Part shown: positions 7,954-15,522 of the stretch, piece after piece
How the letters are laid out: each line of letters starts with the position of its first letter
Numbering within the stretch: the stretch's first letter is position 1
Assembly (NCBI RefSeq): GCF_019083965.1
Contig: NZ_JAHRCY010000043.1
Span: 1 to 36,526 of the forward strand
Length of the DNA stretch: 36,526 bases
DNA from: Catellatospora tritici
GTDB lineage: Bacteria; Actinomycetota; Actinomycetes; Mycobacteriales; Micromonosporaceae
Direction of reading: 5' to 3'
Program-made: the position numbers and the translations under genes
The notes under the pieces: model-generated
The model's database searches: none
What the model was told of the DNA's origin: nothing
The model's input: only the letters and a program-made list of their open reading frames with translations

Positions 7954-9312
7954 GTGATCAGCGTCTTCGACCTGTTCAAAATCGGTATCGGGCCGTCGAG
8001 CTCGCACACCGTGGGACCGATGCGGGCGGCACAGATCTTCGCGACCGGGCTGAAAGCCGACGGTCGGCTCAGTGAGGTGGTAATGGTCCGGGCCGAGCTG
8101 TTCGGCTCGCTGGGCGCGACCGGCCACGGCCACGGCAGCGACAAGGCGGTGCTGCTCGGGCTGGCCGGTGACGACCCGGAGACGGTGGACACCGCCACCG
8201 CCGACGAGCGGTTCCAGGCGATCAAGGCGGCCGGGCGGGTGAGCCTGCTCGGCATCGAGGACGCGGCGTTCGAGCTGACCCTGCACCGCCGCAAGGCGCT
8301 GCCCTACCACCCCAACGGCATGACCTTCGCCGCGTACGACGCCGACGGCGCCTGCGTGCGCGAGCGCACGTACTACTCGGTCGGCGGCGGGTTCGTGGTG
8401 GACGAGAACGCGGCCGGGGCCGACCGGATCAAGCCGGACGACACCCCGGTGCGCTACCCGTTCAAGACCGGCGCCCAGCTGCTGGCCCTGACCGAGCAGA
8501 CCGGCCTGCGCATCAGCGACATCGTCCTGGCCAACGAGCTGTCCTGGCGCAGCGAGGCCGACGTGCGGTCGGGTCTGCTGCGCATCTGGCAGGTCATGCA
8601 GGACTGCGTTGAGGCGGGCTGCACCAACGAGGGCATCCTGCCGGGCGGGCTGAAGGTGCGCCGCCGCGCGGCAGAGCTGCGCCGGTCGCTGTCGCGCGAG
8701 CACTTCGCCACCGACCCGCTGCGGGTGATGGACTGGATCACCCTGTTCGCGCTGGCCGTGAACGAGGAGAACGCGGCGGGCGGCCGCGTGGTCACCGCCC
8801 CGACCAACGGCGCGGCGGGCATCGTCCCGGCGGTCATGCACTACTACTCGAAGTTCGTGCCGGGCGCCTCCGAGGACGGCATCGTGCGGTTCCTGCTGAC
8901 CGCGGCCGCGATCGGCGTGCTGTTCAAGGAGAACGCCTCCATCTCCGGCGCCGAGGTCGGCTGCCAGGGCGAGGTCGGGTCGGCCTGCTCGATGGCGGCG
9001 GCCGGGCTGGCCGAGGTGCTGGGCGGGACCCCCGCGCAGGTCGAGAACGCGGCCGAGATCGCGATGGAGCACAACCTGGGTCTGACCTGCGACCCGGTCG
9101 GCGGCCTGGTGCAGATCCCGTGCATCGAGCGCAACGCGGTGGCCAGCGTCAAGGCGATCACCGCGTCGCGGATGGCGCTGCGCGGCGACGGCAACCACTT
9201 CGTGTCGCTGGACAAAGTCATCAAAACCATGCGCGAGACCGGCGCGGACATGAAAATCAAGTACAAGGAGACGGCGCGCGGGGGCCTGGCCGTCAACGTC
9301 ATCGAATGCTGA
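7954..9312 (+). CDS. sdaA: L-serine ammonia-lyase (L-serine dehydratase, single chain)
   Basis: It deaminates L-serine to pyruvate and ammonia using an oxygen-labile [4Fe-4S] cluster. The 452-aa protein carries both the beta and alpha domains in one chain. The N terminus has FKIGIGPSSSHTVGPM, the serine-binding loop. The cluster cysteines are C337 (GCQGEVG), C379 (LTCDPVGG) and C390 (IPCIERN); the spacings of 42 and 11 residues match those of characterised type 2 enzymes. GTG at 7954 is chosen over the GTG at 7948 and the upstream TTG because GGAG at 7941-7944 is best spaced for it. It is monocistronic in appearance. Together with serC it suggests active serine turnover. Confidence 0.94.
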   Translation: MISVFDLFKIGIGPSSSHTVGPMRAAQIFATGLKADGRLSEVVMVRAELFGSLGATGHGHGSDKAVLLGLAGDDPETVDTATADERFQAIKAAGRVSLLGIEDAAFELTLHRRKALPYHPNGMTFAAYDADGACVRERTYYSVGGGFVVDENAAGADRIKPDDTPVRYPFKTGAQLLALTEQTGLRISDIVLANELSWRSEADVRSGLLRIWQVMQDCVEAGCTNEGILPGGLKVRRRAAELRRSLSREHFATDPLRVMDWITLFALAVNEENAAGGRVVTAPTNGAAGIVPAVMHYYSKFVPGASEDGIVRFLLTAAAIGVLFKENASISGAEVGCQGEVGSACSMAAAGLAEVLGGTPAQVENAAEIAMEHNLGLTCDPVGGLVQIPCIERNAVASVKAITASRMALRGDGNHFVSLDKVIKTMRETGADMKIKYKETARGGLAVNVIEC

Positions 9313-9362
9313 GCCGTCCGGGCGGCTGATGCCGCCGCGCGCCCACGTCGGACGGGGCGCCA

Positions 9363-11558
9363 GTGACGGTCAGTGTTGTGTTGCCCGCCTATCGGGTGCA
9401 GGGGTACCTGCGGGAGTGTCTGGACTCGATCCTCGGGCAGCATGTCGCGGGCCTGGAGGTGATCGCGGTCGACGACGCCTCGCCGGACCACTGCGGCGAC
9501 ATCCTCGACGAGTACGCCGCGCGCGACCGCCGCCTGAAGGTGCTGCACCTGGAGCGGAACGTGGGGCTGGGGCGGGCGCGCAACGCCGGGCTGGCCCAGG
9601 CGACCGGCGACTACGTGTGGTTCGTCGACAGCGACGACGCGCTCGCGTCGGGGGCGCTGCCGCTGGTCAGCGAGGTGCTGCGGGATCGGCGGCCCGAGGT
9701 GCTGATGGTCGACTTCGAACGGTCGTACCCGATCGGCAGGCCTCGGCGCAGTGGGCTGCGCCGCCGCCTGGCCGCGGCGCCCGGCCCGGACGGCGCCGAC
9801 ATCCTGGCCCGGCCGGGGCTGCTGCGCACCATCCACACCGTCTGGAACAAGATTGTCAGCCGCGAGCTGCTGGAACGGCTCGACCTGAGCTTCGCCCCCG
9901 GCTGGTACGAGGACGTCTCCTGGACGTATCCGCTGCTCACCGGCGCCCGGCGCATCGTGGTGCTGGACCAGGTCTGCTACACCTACCGCCAGCGGCGCCA
10001 GGGCGCGATCACGCACACCCGCGACGCCCGGCACATGGACGTCTTCGACCACTGGGACCGGGCCTGGGACCTGATCGACGGCTACGGCGACCGGGTCGAC
10101 CCGGTCCGGCCCATCGTGTTCGAGCAGATGATCCGGCACTGCATGCAGACGGTCGGCAACGAGCAGCGCCTGCCCGGCCACCTGCGCCGCGCCTCGTTCC
10201 TGCGTGCCGCCGACATGTTCGACCGCTACCTGCCGCCGGGCGGGTTCACCCCGCCGCCGGGCAAGGACGGCCTGCGCTACCGGCTGGTCGCGGCGCGCGC
10301 CTGGCACGCGTACGCGGCCCTGCGCACCTGCTACCGGGTGGAGCGGCGGGCCGCGCAGGCGGCGTCGGCGGCGACCGCGGGCTGGCGCCGGGTCTTCCCG
10401 CTACGCAAGCCCCAGGTCGGCCTGCTCGACCGCGCCTACTACCGGCTGCAGACCATGCTGCCGGTGCGAGAGAACCTCGCCGCCTACGCCTCGTACTGGT
10501 ATCGCGGGGTGTCCTGCAATCCGGCCGCGATCCACAGCCGGGCCAGGGCCGTCGCGCCGCATGTGCACGGGGTCTGGGTGGTGCGCCCGCAGTCGGTCGC
10601 CGGGCTGCCGCCGGGCACGCCGCACGTGGTCGAGGGCAGCGCCGCCTACTACCGGCTCCTCGCGCGGGCCAAATACCTGGTCAACAACGTGAACTTCCCC
10701 GACTTCGTACGCAAGCGCAAGGGCCAGGTGCACCTGCAGACCCATCACGGCACGCCGGTGAAGACGATGGGCCTCGACGAGCAGCACTACCCGGCCGGCG
10801 AGCGGCACAACTTCCGCAGCCTGCTGCGCCGCAGCGACCGCTGGGACTTCAGCGTCAGCGCGAACGCGTTCAGCACCCAGGTGTGGGAGCGCGCCTATCC
10901 GTGCCCGTACGAGGCGCTGGAGACGGGCTACCCGCGCAACGACCGGCTGGCCCGAGCCGGGGCGGAGGACCGGGCCGTAGCACGGGCCGCGCTGGGCCTG
11001 GGACCGGACGAGACGGTGGCGCTGTACCTGCCGACGTTCCGGCCGCGGCCGATGACGCTGCCCCGGTTCGACCCGGCGGCGGTGACCGCGGCCCTGGGGC
11101 CGGACAGCCGCCTGCTGGCGCGGGGGCACTACCTGGCCGACGACACGTTCGGGCCGGGTGACCGGGTGCGCGACGTCTCGTCATACCCGGTGATCGAAGA
11201 TCTTTATCTTGCCGCTGATCTGCTGATCAGTGACTACTCGTCGGGGATCTTCGACTTCGCGGTGCTGGACCGCCCGATCGTGCTCTACGTGCCGGACTGG
11301 GCCGACTACCGCAGGCTGCGCGGCGCGGTGCTCGACATCGTGGCACACGCCCCCGGCCCGGTGGCCCGCGACTTCTCAGAACTGGTCGAGGTGCTGGGCG
11401 GCGGCGGCTGGCGGGACGAGTCGCCACGCCGGGCGGTCTTTCGGGAAACTTTCTGCGCCTGGGAGGACGGGCACGCCGCCGAACGGGTCGTACGCAGGGT
11501 CTTTCTCGGCGAAACCGTGCAGGCACCGCGACCGTCGCCGATCTTCACGAGTTCCTGA
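9363..11558 (+). CDS. Bifunctional GT2 glycosyltransferase / CDP-glycerol glycerophosphotransferase
   Basis: This 731-aa protein probably builds a teichoic-acid-like or phosphoglycerol-containing cell-wall polymer. Residues 1-230 are a GT-A family 2 domain: VSVVLPAYRVQGYLRECLDS, VIAVDDASPD, and the metal-binding DSDDAL after WFV. Residues from about 400 onward are a TagB/TagF-like domain, with the HLQTHHGTPVKTMG histidines at 461-462, GYPRNDRL, and ISDYSSGIFDFAVLDRP at about 622-638. The linker region is basic and helical. The start is GTG at 9363; the frame is not part of an operon with sdaA but follows it by 50 bp. Such fusions are known in actinomycetes. The acceptor and the sugar donor are not evident. 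Confidence 0.87.
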   Translation: MTVSVVLPAYRVQGYLRECLDSILGQHVAGLEVIAVDDASPDHCGDILDEYAARDRRLKVLHLERNVGLGRARNAGLAQATGDYVWFVDSDDALASGALPLVSEVLRDRRPEVLMVDFERSYPIGRPRRSGLRRRLAAAPGPDGADILARPGLLRTIHTVWNKIVSRELLERLDLSFAPGWYEDVSWTYPLLTGARRIVVLDQVCYTYRQRRQGAITHTRDARHMDVFDHWDRAWDLIDGYGDRVDPVRPIVFEQMIRHCMQTVGNEQRLPGHLRRASFLRAADMFDRYLPPGGFTPPPGKDGLRYRLVAARAWHAYAALRTCYRVERRAAQAASAATAGWRRVFPLRKPQVGLLDRAYYRLQTMLPVRENLAAYASYWYRGVSCNPAAIHSRARAVAPHVHGVWVVRPQSVAGLPPGTPHVVEGSAAYYRLLARAKYLVNNVNFPDFVRKRKGQVHLQTHHGTPVKTMGLDEQHYPAGERHNFRSLLRRSDRWDFSVSANAFSTQVWERAYPCPYEALETGYPRNDRLARAGAEDRAVARAALGLGPDETVALYLPTFRPRPMTLPRFDPAAVTAALGPDSRLLARGHYLADDTFGPGDRVRDVSSYPVIEDLYLAADLLISDYSSGIFDFAVLDRPIVLYVPDWADYRRLRGAVLDIVAHAPGPVARDFSELVEVLGGGGWRDESPRRAVFRETFCAWEDGHAAERVVRRVFLGETVQAPRPSPIFTSS

Positions 11559-11642
11559 GAGCGCTTTCCGGGCCCGCGCAGGTCAAGGCCGCTGCGGTCC
11601 GACCGGAGTGGACGGTGGAAGAGAATCGGCTGCTAGAACCCC

Positions 11643-11673
11643 TTGCTTTCAAACTCGGTGGCACCGGTAATAG
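11643..11673 (+). promoter_or_regulatory. Weak promoter candidate for the ABC ATPase gene
   Basis: TTGCTT (11643-11648) and TAATAG (11668-11673) lie 19 nt apart in the 220-bp gap before the ATPase gene. The -10 is good, the spacing is long and the leader would be about 95 nt. Nothing else is recognised in 11559-11778. Confidence 0.25.
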
Positions 11674-11778
11674 ATCTGTCACGGCGTGAACATGGAACGT
11701 TTACCCGATGGGAAGACGGGCTATTCTTCGCGAGAGTGTCCAGATTCGGGGCCGGAACGAGGGCAGCGGGAGGAGACG

Positions 11779-13083
11779 GTGACTACCGTCAATCTCAAAG
11801 ACGTCACCAAGGTATTCCCTGACGGGACGGTGGCGGTCGACAACGTCAGCCTGGATGTGGCTGACGGTGAATTCATGGTGCTGCTGGGACCCTCGGGCTG
11901 CGGCAAGTCCACTGTGCTGAGAATGATCGCGGGTCTGGAGGACCCGACCAGCGGTGCCATCATGCTCGACAACCAACTGGCCAACCAGCTCCCGCCGCGG
12001 GACCGCCGGATCGCGATGGTCTTCCAGGACTTCGCGCTCTACCCGCACATGACCGTGGGCGAGAACATCGGCTTCCCACTGCGCCTGTCCGGCATCGAGC
12101 CGGAGCCGCGGGCCGAGCGGGTCGCCGACGTCGCCAGCGCGCTGGGCATCGGCGACGTGCTCGGGCGCAAGCCCAGCCAGCTCTCCGGCGGCCAGCGCCA
12201 GCGGGTGGCGATGGGTCGCGCCATCGTGCGCCGCCCCGGCCTCTTCCTCATGGACGAGCCGCTGTCCAACCTGGACAGCGGGCTGCGCGCCGAGCTGCGC
12301 GCCGAGATCTCCGGCCTGGTCCGTGAGCTGGGCGTCAGCACGGTCTACGTGACGCACGACCAGGCCGAGGCGCTGACCATGGCCGACCGGGTCGCCATCA
12401 TGCGCAAGGGCGTGCTGCAGGACGTCGGCACCCCCACGCAGGTGTACGGCAAGCCGGCGACGCTCTACGTGGCCGCCTTCCTCGGCAGCCCGCGGATGAA
12501 CCTGCTCGAGGCCTCGGTCTACGTGCACCTCGACCGCTACGTGCAGCTCAACCTGGGCGAGCAGTCGCTCTACCTCAAGTGGGACGACATCCGCGCCCGC
12601 GCGGTCTCCCACTTCCACGGCGAACGCATCGTCATCGGCGTACGCGCCGAGGCGCTGACGCCGGTCGCGCCCGACACGCCCGGCGACGTGCTGCAGGGCC
12701 GCATCCGGTACCTGGAGCACCACGGCCACGAGTCGCTGGCCTTCGTCGACATCGGCGCCACCGCGGTCGTGGTCGACGAGATCGGCCGCTCCGCCGCCGA
12801 GACGGAGGAGGGCGGGTCCCGCCTGCGCCGCTTCGGCCATGTCATCAACCGGATGAAGGGCCGCAGCACCGGCGCGACGACCTCGGTCGCCGAGCGGCCG
12901 TCGCAGCGCGAGAGCGTGCTGTCCGACCCGGGTCGCCACCACCGGCGGGCCGCCGAACTGGCGGTGCGGCTGGCGCCGTATCCGCAGATCGGGTCGGGGC
13001 ATCCGCTGTCGATCGGCGTACGCATGGACGCGCTGCACTTCTTCGACGAGCGGGGCGACCGCATCGACGTCGGCTGGCGCTGA
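11779..13083 (+). CDS. Sugar ABC transporter ATP-binding protein, UgpC/MsiK type (orphan)
   Basis: This is the ATPase subunit of carbohydrate importers. The 434-aa protein has Walker A GPSGCGKST (37-45), Q-loop Q83, signature LSGGQ (135-139), Walker B LFLMDEP with E160, and H-loop H192, followed by a C-terminal TOBE/MOP regulatory domain. GTG at 11779 is preceded by GGGAGGAG; the frame opens earlier (11686) without a site. No permease or binding protein is adjacent, which fits MsiK-like ATPases that serve several sugar transporters, including cellobiose uptake in streptomycetes. The TOBE region carries an unusual charged insertion at about 340-385 (GGSRLRRFGHVINRMKGRST onward) that interrupts the usual domain. 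The precise sugars are unknown. Confidence 0.88.
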   Translation: MTTVNLKDVTKVFPDGTVAVDNVSLDVADGEFMVLLGPSGCGKSTVLRMIAGLEDPTSGAIMLDNQLANQLPPRDRRIAMVFQDFALYPHMTVGENIGFPLRLSGIEPEPRAERVADVASALGIGDVLGRKPSQLSGGQRQRVAMGRAIVRRPGLFLMDEPLSNLDSGLRAELRAEISGLVRELGVSTVYVTHDQAEALTMADRVAIMRKGVLQDVGTPTQVYGKPATLYVAAFLGSPRMNLLEASVYVHLDRYVQLNLGEQSLYLKWDDIRARAVSHFHGERIVIGVRAEALTPVAPDTPGDVLQGRIRYLEHHGHESLAFVDIGATAVVVDEIGRSAAETEEGGSRLRRFGHVINRMKGRSTGATTSVAERPSQRESVLSDPGRHHRRAAELAVRLAPYPQIGSGHPLSIGVRMDALHFFDERGDRIDVGWR

Positions 13084-13098
13084 CACATCGCACGTCTT

Positions 13099-13132
13099 GC
13101 CGCCCACGTTACTCACCAGTAACGTGGGCGGC
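13099..13132. promoter_or_regulatory. Perfect 15-bp inverted repeat abutting the thioesterase start codon
   Basis: Arms 13099-13113 and 13118-13132 are perfectly complementary around a 4-nt centre (CACC). The inner part TTACTCACCAGTAA resembles operators of TetR-family regulators. The right arm ends at the base before the ATG at 13133 and replaces any normal ribosome-binding site. It may be an operator over a leaderless or short-leader transcript, an RNA hairpin limiting initiation, or the terminator of the ATPase gene that ends 15 bp upstream. Confidence 0.6.
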
Positions 13133-13597
13133 ATGACGCTCGACGCCTCCGCCGTGGCCAGTGGCCTGCTGTCCACCGTGCCCTTCGCCCGCACCCTGGG
13201 CATCGACATCACCTCGGTCACCGCCGACGCGGACGGCGTGCGCGCCGTGGCCGTGCTGCCGGACGCACCCGAGGTGCACAACCACGTGGGCGGCCCGCAT
13301 GCCGGAGCGGTCTACAGCCTCGGCGAGACCGCGTCCGGGGCGGTCGTGCTGGCCGCGTTCGGCGGGGAGCTGCACCGGGTGACGCCGCTGGCGGTACGGG
13401 GCGGGATCGCGTACAAGAAGCTGGCCCTGGGGCCGGTCACCGCCACCGCCGTGCTGGGCCGCCCGGTCGCCGAGGTACTGGGGGAACTTGAGGCCGGATC
13501 GCGTCCGGAGTTCGACGTATCGGTGACCATCGCCAACGCCGAGGGCGTGACCACGGCGGAGATGACCATCACCTGGACGCTGCGGCCGAACCGCTAG
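13133..13597 (+). CDS. Hotdog-fold thioesterase-like protein (DUF4442/PaaI type)
   Basis: The 154-aa protein has the single hotdog domain seen in small acyl-CoA thioesterases: an N-terminal helix (SGLLSTVPFARTLGIDI), the hydrophobic strand with HNHVGGPHAGAVYSLGETAS where the HAG-type loop precedes the central hotdog helix, and the terminal strands FDVSVTIANAEGVTTAEMTITW. It probably hydrolyses a CoA or ACP thioester in the cytoplasm, substrate unknown. The ATG at 13133 directly follows a perfect inverted repeat (13099-13132), so control by a regulator or RNA structure is likely. An upstream in-frame ATG at 13097 would put the palindrome inside the coding region, which I consider less likely. 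Confidence 0.75.
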   Translation: MTLDASAVASGLLSTVPFARTLGIDITSVTADADGVRAVAVLPDAPEVHNHVGGPHAGAVYSLGETASGAVVLAAFGGELHRVTPLAVRGGIAYKKLALGPVTATAVLGRPVAEVLGELEAGSRPEFDVSVTIANAEGVTTAEMTITWTLRPNR

Positions 13598-13641
13598 GGC
13601 GGTGTGATAATCACTGGCGACGCCGGGTAACCTGGCTTCGC

Positions 13642-13717
13642 GCCCTCGTAGCTCAGGGGATAGAGCGACGGTTTCCTAAACCGCAGGTCGCAGGTTCGAT
13701 TCCTGCCGGGGGCACCA
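13642..13717 (+). tRNA. tRNA-Arg (anticodon CCU), integration site
   Basis: The cloverleaf folds completely: acceptor 13642-13648 pairing with 13707-13713 (one G-U), D arm GCTC/GAGC, anticodon loop TTCCTAA with anticodon CCT, T arm GCAGG/CCTGC with TTCGATT loop, discriminator A and an encoded CCA (13715-13717). The first anticodon-stem pair (positions 27-43) is an A-C mismatch. Bases 13673-13716 are repeated at 19482-19525, so this gene is the attachment site of the adjacent integrase. Confidence 0.95.
13673..13716 (+). repeat. attL core: 44-bp direct repeat within tRNA 3' half
   Basis: These 44 bp, from the anticodon loop to the CC of the CCA end, match 19482-19525 exactly. The repeat ends at 13716, where the next base is A here but T at the second copy. 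The position inside a tRNA and next to an integrase gene marks it as the left attachment site. Confidence 0.92.
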
Positions 13718-13741
13718 GGTCATCCCACTGATCAATGATCT

Positions 13742-14881
13742 CTAGTGGTCGTTGTTCTCCTCTCGTGCCCGTTGCGTGCCCGATCCTTTCTCTTGTGCCC
13801 GCTGCCTGTCCAGGTGTTCGGCGACCTCGCCGTCGCGGCCGTCCATCGGGCGGGCGTAGTGGCGAGTGGTCACGCTCGCGTTGGCGTGACCGAGCCGACG
13901 CGCCGCGACCAGCACCCCGTGCGAGTCGGCGACCCAGCTTGCGTGAGTGGCCCTCAGATCGTGAGCGGTGACGCCCGCCAGCCCGGCCACCGCGACGGCC
14001 CGGATGAACCGTTTCTTGAACCCCGTGTAGCTCTGGGGCAGGTGCGCGTTCTCCGCCCGGCGACCCGGGAACACGAACACGTAGGGATCGTCGGCCAGGT
14101 CCGCCAGCCGCGCCCGCAGCAGGTCGACCAGGAACGAGGGGATACGGACCGCCCGCCTCTGATGGTTCTTCGGCGTGTCCACCACTGTGCCGCCCGACAC
14201 CTGGGCAACCGCCTCAGAGACGACCACACGGTTACCGTCTAGGTCGATGCTGCGCCGCCGCAACGCCAGCACTTCCCCAATGCGCAGACCGCCATAGGCC
14301 ATCGCCAGGACCATCAACCGGTCGTCCTCCTGGCACACCGCAGCGAGGCGGTCGACCTGCTCCACGGTGAGGATCACCGGGTCGGCCTCAGGCAGTCGAG
14401 GCAGCTTGACGGTGCGGCACGGGTTCGCGGCGATGAGGTCGTTGACGATCGCGGCGTGCATGATCTGCGAGAGCAGCCGTACCGCCTGACGTGCCTGCGA
14501 CGGGCTCAGGTTCTTTACCAGGTCGGCGCACCACTTCGACACAGTGATCGGCCGCAGCGTCGCGAGTTGCGCCTCTCCCAGATGCGGCAGGATCAGCCGG
14601 TCCAGCACTGATCGGTAGGTCTGCCGCGTCTTGACCTTCCAGGTGGTGCTGGCAGGGACGAACCACTGTTCGCACCAGTCCCGCACGGTCATCTGGGCCG
14701 CCTGCGGCATGAGCCAACGGCCCTGGGCGATGTCGGCCTCTGCCAGCGACAGGAACCGCTCGGCCTCCCGTTTGTTCGCGAAGGTGGTCGGCGCCGGATG
14801 ATCCTGGCCATCTGGTCCTCGGTAACGAGCCTGGTAGCGGCCGGAAGGCAGCTTGCGTACGCGGCCGAAGCGACGCTTCAA
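13742..14881 (-). CDS. int: Tyrosine-type site-specific integrase
   Basis: This recombinase of the lambda-integrase family would insert the element at the tRNA-Arg gene. The 379-aa protein has an N-terminal arm-binding region (GRYQARYRGPDGQDH), a SAM-like core-binding domain (about 63-155) and a C-terminal catalytic domain. Catalytic residues are readable: the first Arg in AYGGLRIGEVLAL, the H-x-x-R box HDLRATHASW, the GHANASVTTRHY segment with the late His and the nucleophilic Tyr. The stop codon is 26 bp from the att core, the usual layout. The C terminus is charged (KGSGTQRAREENNDH). Degraded copies of its 3' end recur at 25005-25105 and about 25883-25940, beside other att-like scars. Confidence 0.95.
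   Translation of the reverse strand: MKRRFGRVRKLPSGRYQARYRGPDGQDHPAPTTFANKREAERFLSLAEADIAQGRWLMPQAAQMTVRDWCEQWFVPASTTWKVKTRQTYRSVLDRLILPHLGEAQLATLRPITVSKWCADLVKNLSPSQARQAVRLLSQIMHAAIVNDLIAANPCRTVKLPRLPEADPVILTVEQVDRLAAVCQEDDRLMVLAMAYGGLRIGEVLALRRRSIDLDGNRVVVSEAVAQVSGGTVVDTPKNHQRRAVRIPSFLVDLLRARLADLADDPYVFVFPGRRAENAHLPQSYTGFKKRFIRAVAVAGLAGVTAHDLRATHASWVADSHGVLVAARRLGHANASVTTRHYARPMDGRDGEVAEHLDRQRAQEKGSGTQRAREENNDH
13763..13784. other. Candidate integrase arm-type sites, left
   Basis: Two direct copies of CGTGCCCG lie 2 nt apart here, with a third GTGCCCG at 13795-13801. The 22-bp string differs from 19355-19375, near the right end, by one inserted base. The sites overlap the 3' end of int, as arm sites often do. 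Confidence 0.5.
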
Positions 14882-15522
14882 GGCGGCCCTGCGGGCCGCG
14901 CACGCCGCCGATCGGGCGGCAGTGATCGTCCGGCCCTGGAGGCCGGACGATCATGCCAGCGCCCATCGGCTGGCGCGCTGGGTGGCGACCGGGCCGGGCC
15001 GCCTTCGGCAGGATACGAGTCGGCAGCCGCGGTGAGGATGCTGCCGCCGACCGCGCGGCGTGCCAGCCGGGGACCAGGTCCAGGCGGCTGGGCGAGTCAC
15101 GGCCCGCCGGACGGCCACGCCGTGTAAAGGCCGGCGTTTGCCTTCGGTCACGCGGCGCCGGGGTTTTTCTTCGCCTCCGGCGGGGGCCTCGGGCTCCGAG
15201 ACGGCCGGGGCGCCGTCGGGCGGCGTGAGCTGGGTGGGTGGTTGGGGTGGTGCCGTCCCGTCGCCGTCGTCCCGGGCGCAGCCGAGCAGACCGCCCGGGG
15301 GTGGTCAAGACCGTTCGTCCGTGGGGCGCTCCGTCTTGCCCACCCCCGGGCGGCCCGCTCCCCGGAGGGCGGGACGACGGCGACGGGACGGCGTGGGTGG
15401 TGGTCTGCTCGTCAAGTCGGGCTTGACGTCCCATCGACGATTAGCATGTTCGGTGGGGTTGTCGGCGGCTGGTTGTCTCTAGGCTCGGGCGTGCCGTTGA
15501 GGTCTGGTGTGGAGGGTGGTCG
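14882..15522. other. Non-coding, hairpin-rich spacer of the element
   Basis: The 641 bp between the divergent int and STAND genes have no believable coding frame; long open frames here are low-complexity Arg/Pro/Gly shadows. There is a perfect 13-bp hairpin with 5-nt loop at 14923-14953, 42 bp upstream of the int start, and a 141-nt foldback at 15252-15392. A weak TTGACG at 15423-15428 is the only promoter-like hint for the STAND gene, without a well-spaced -10. I could not find an excisionase gene. Confidence 0.55.
15252..15392. repeat. 141-nt long foldback structure
   Basis: The outer arms 15252-15274 and 15370-15392 are a perfect 23-bp inverted repeat. Inside, 15291-15304 and 15340-15353 form another perfect 14-bp stem that continues after one mismatch with CAAGAC/GTCTTG (15306-15311 with 15333-15338). 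The loop is about 21 nt. It may act as a single-strand initiation or transfer origin, a regulatory RNA structure or a recombination hairpin. Confidence 0.65.

Noticed and set aside
14388..15434. A 348-aa minus-strand frame covering the int upstream region
   Set aside because: It overlaps int in another frame and reads as low-complexity RRR/PPG sequence through long perfect hairpins, so I treat it as non-coding.
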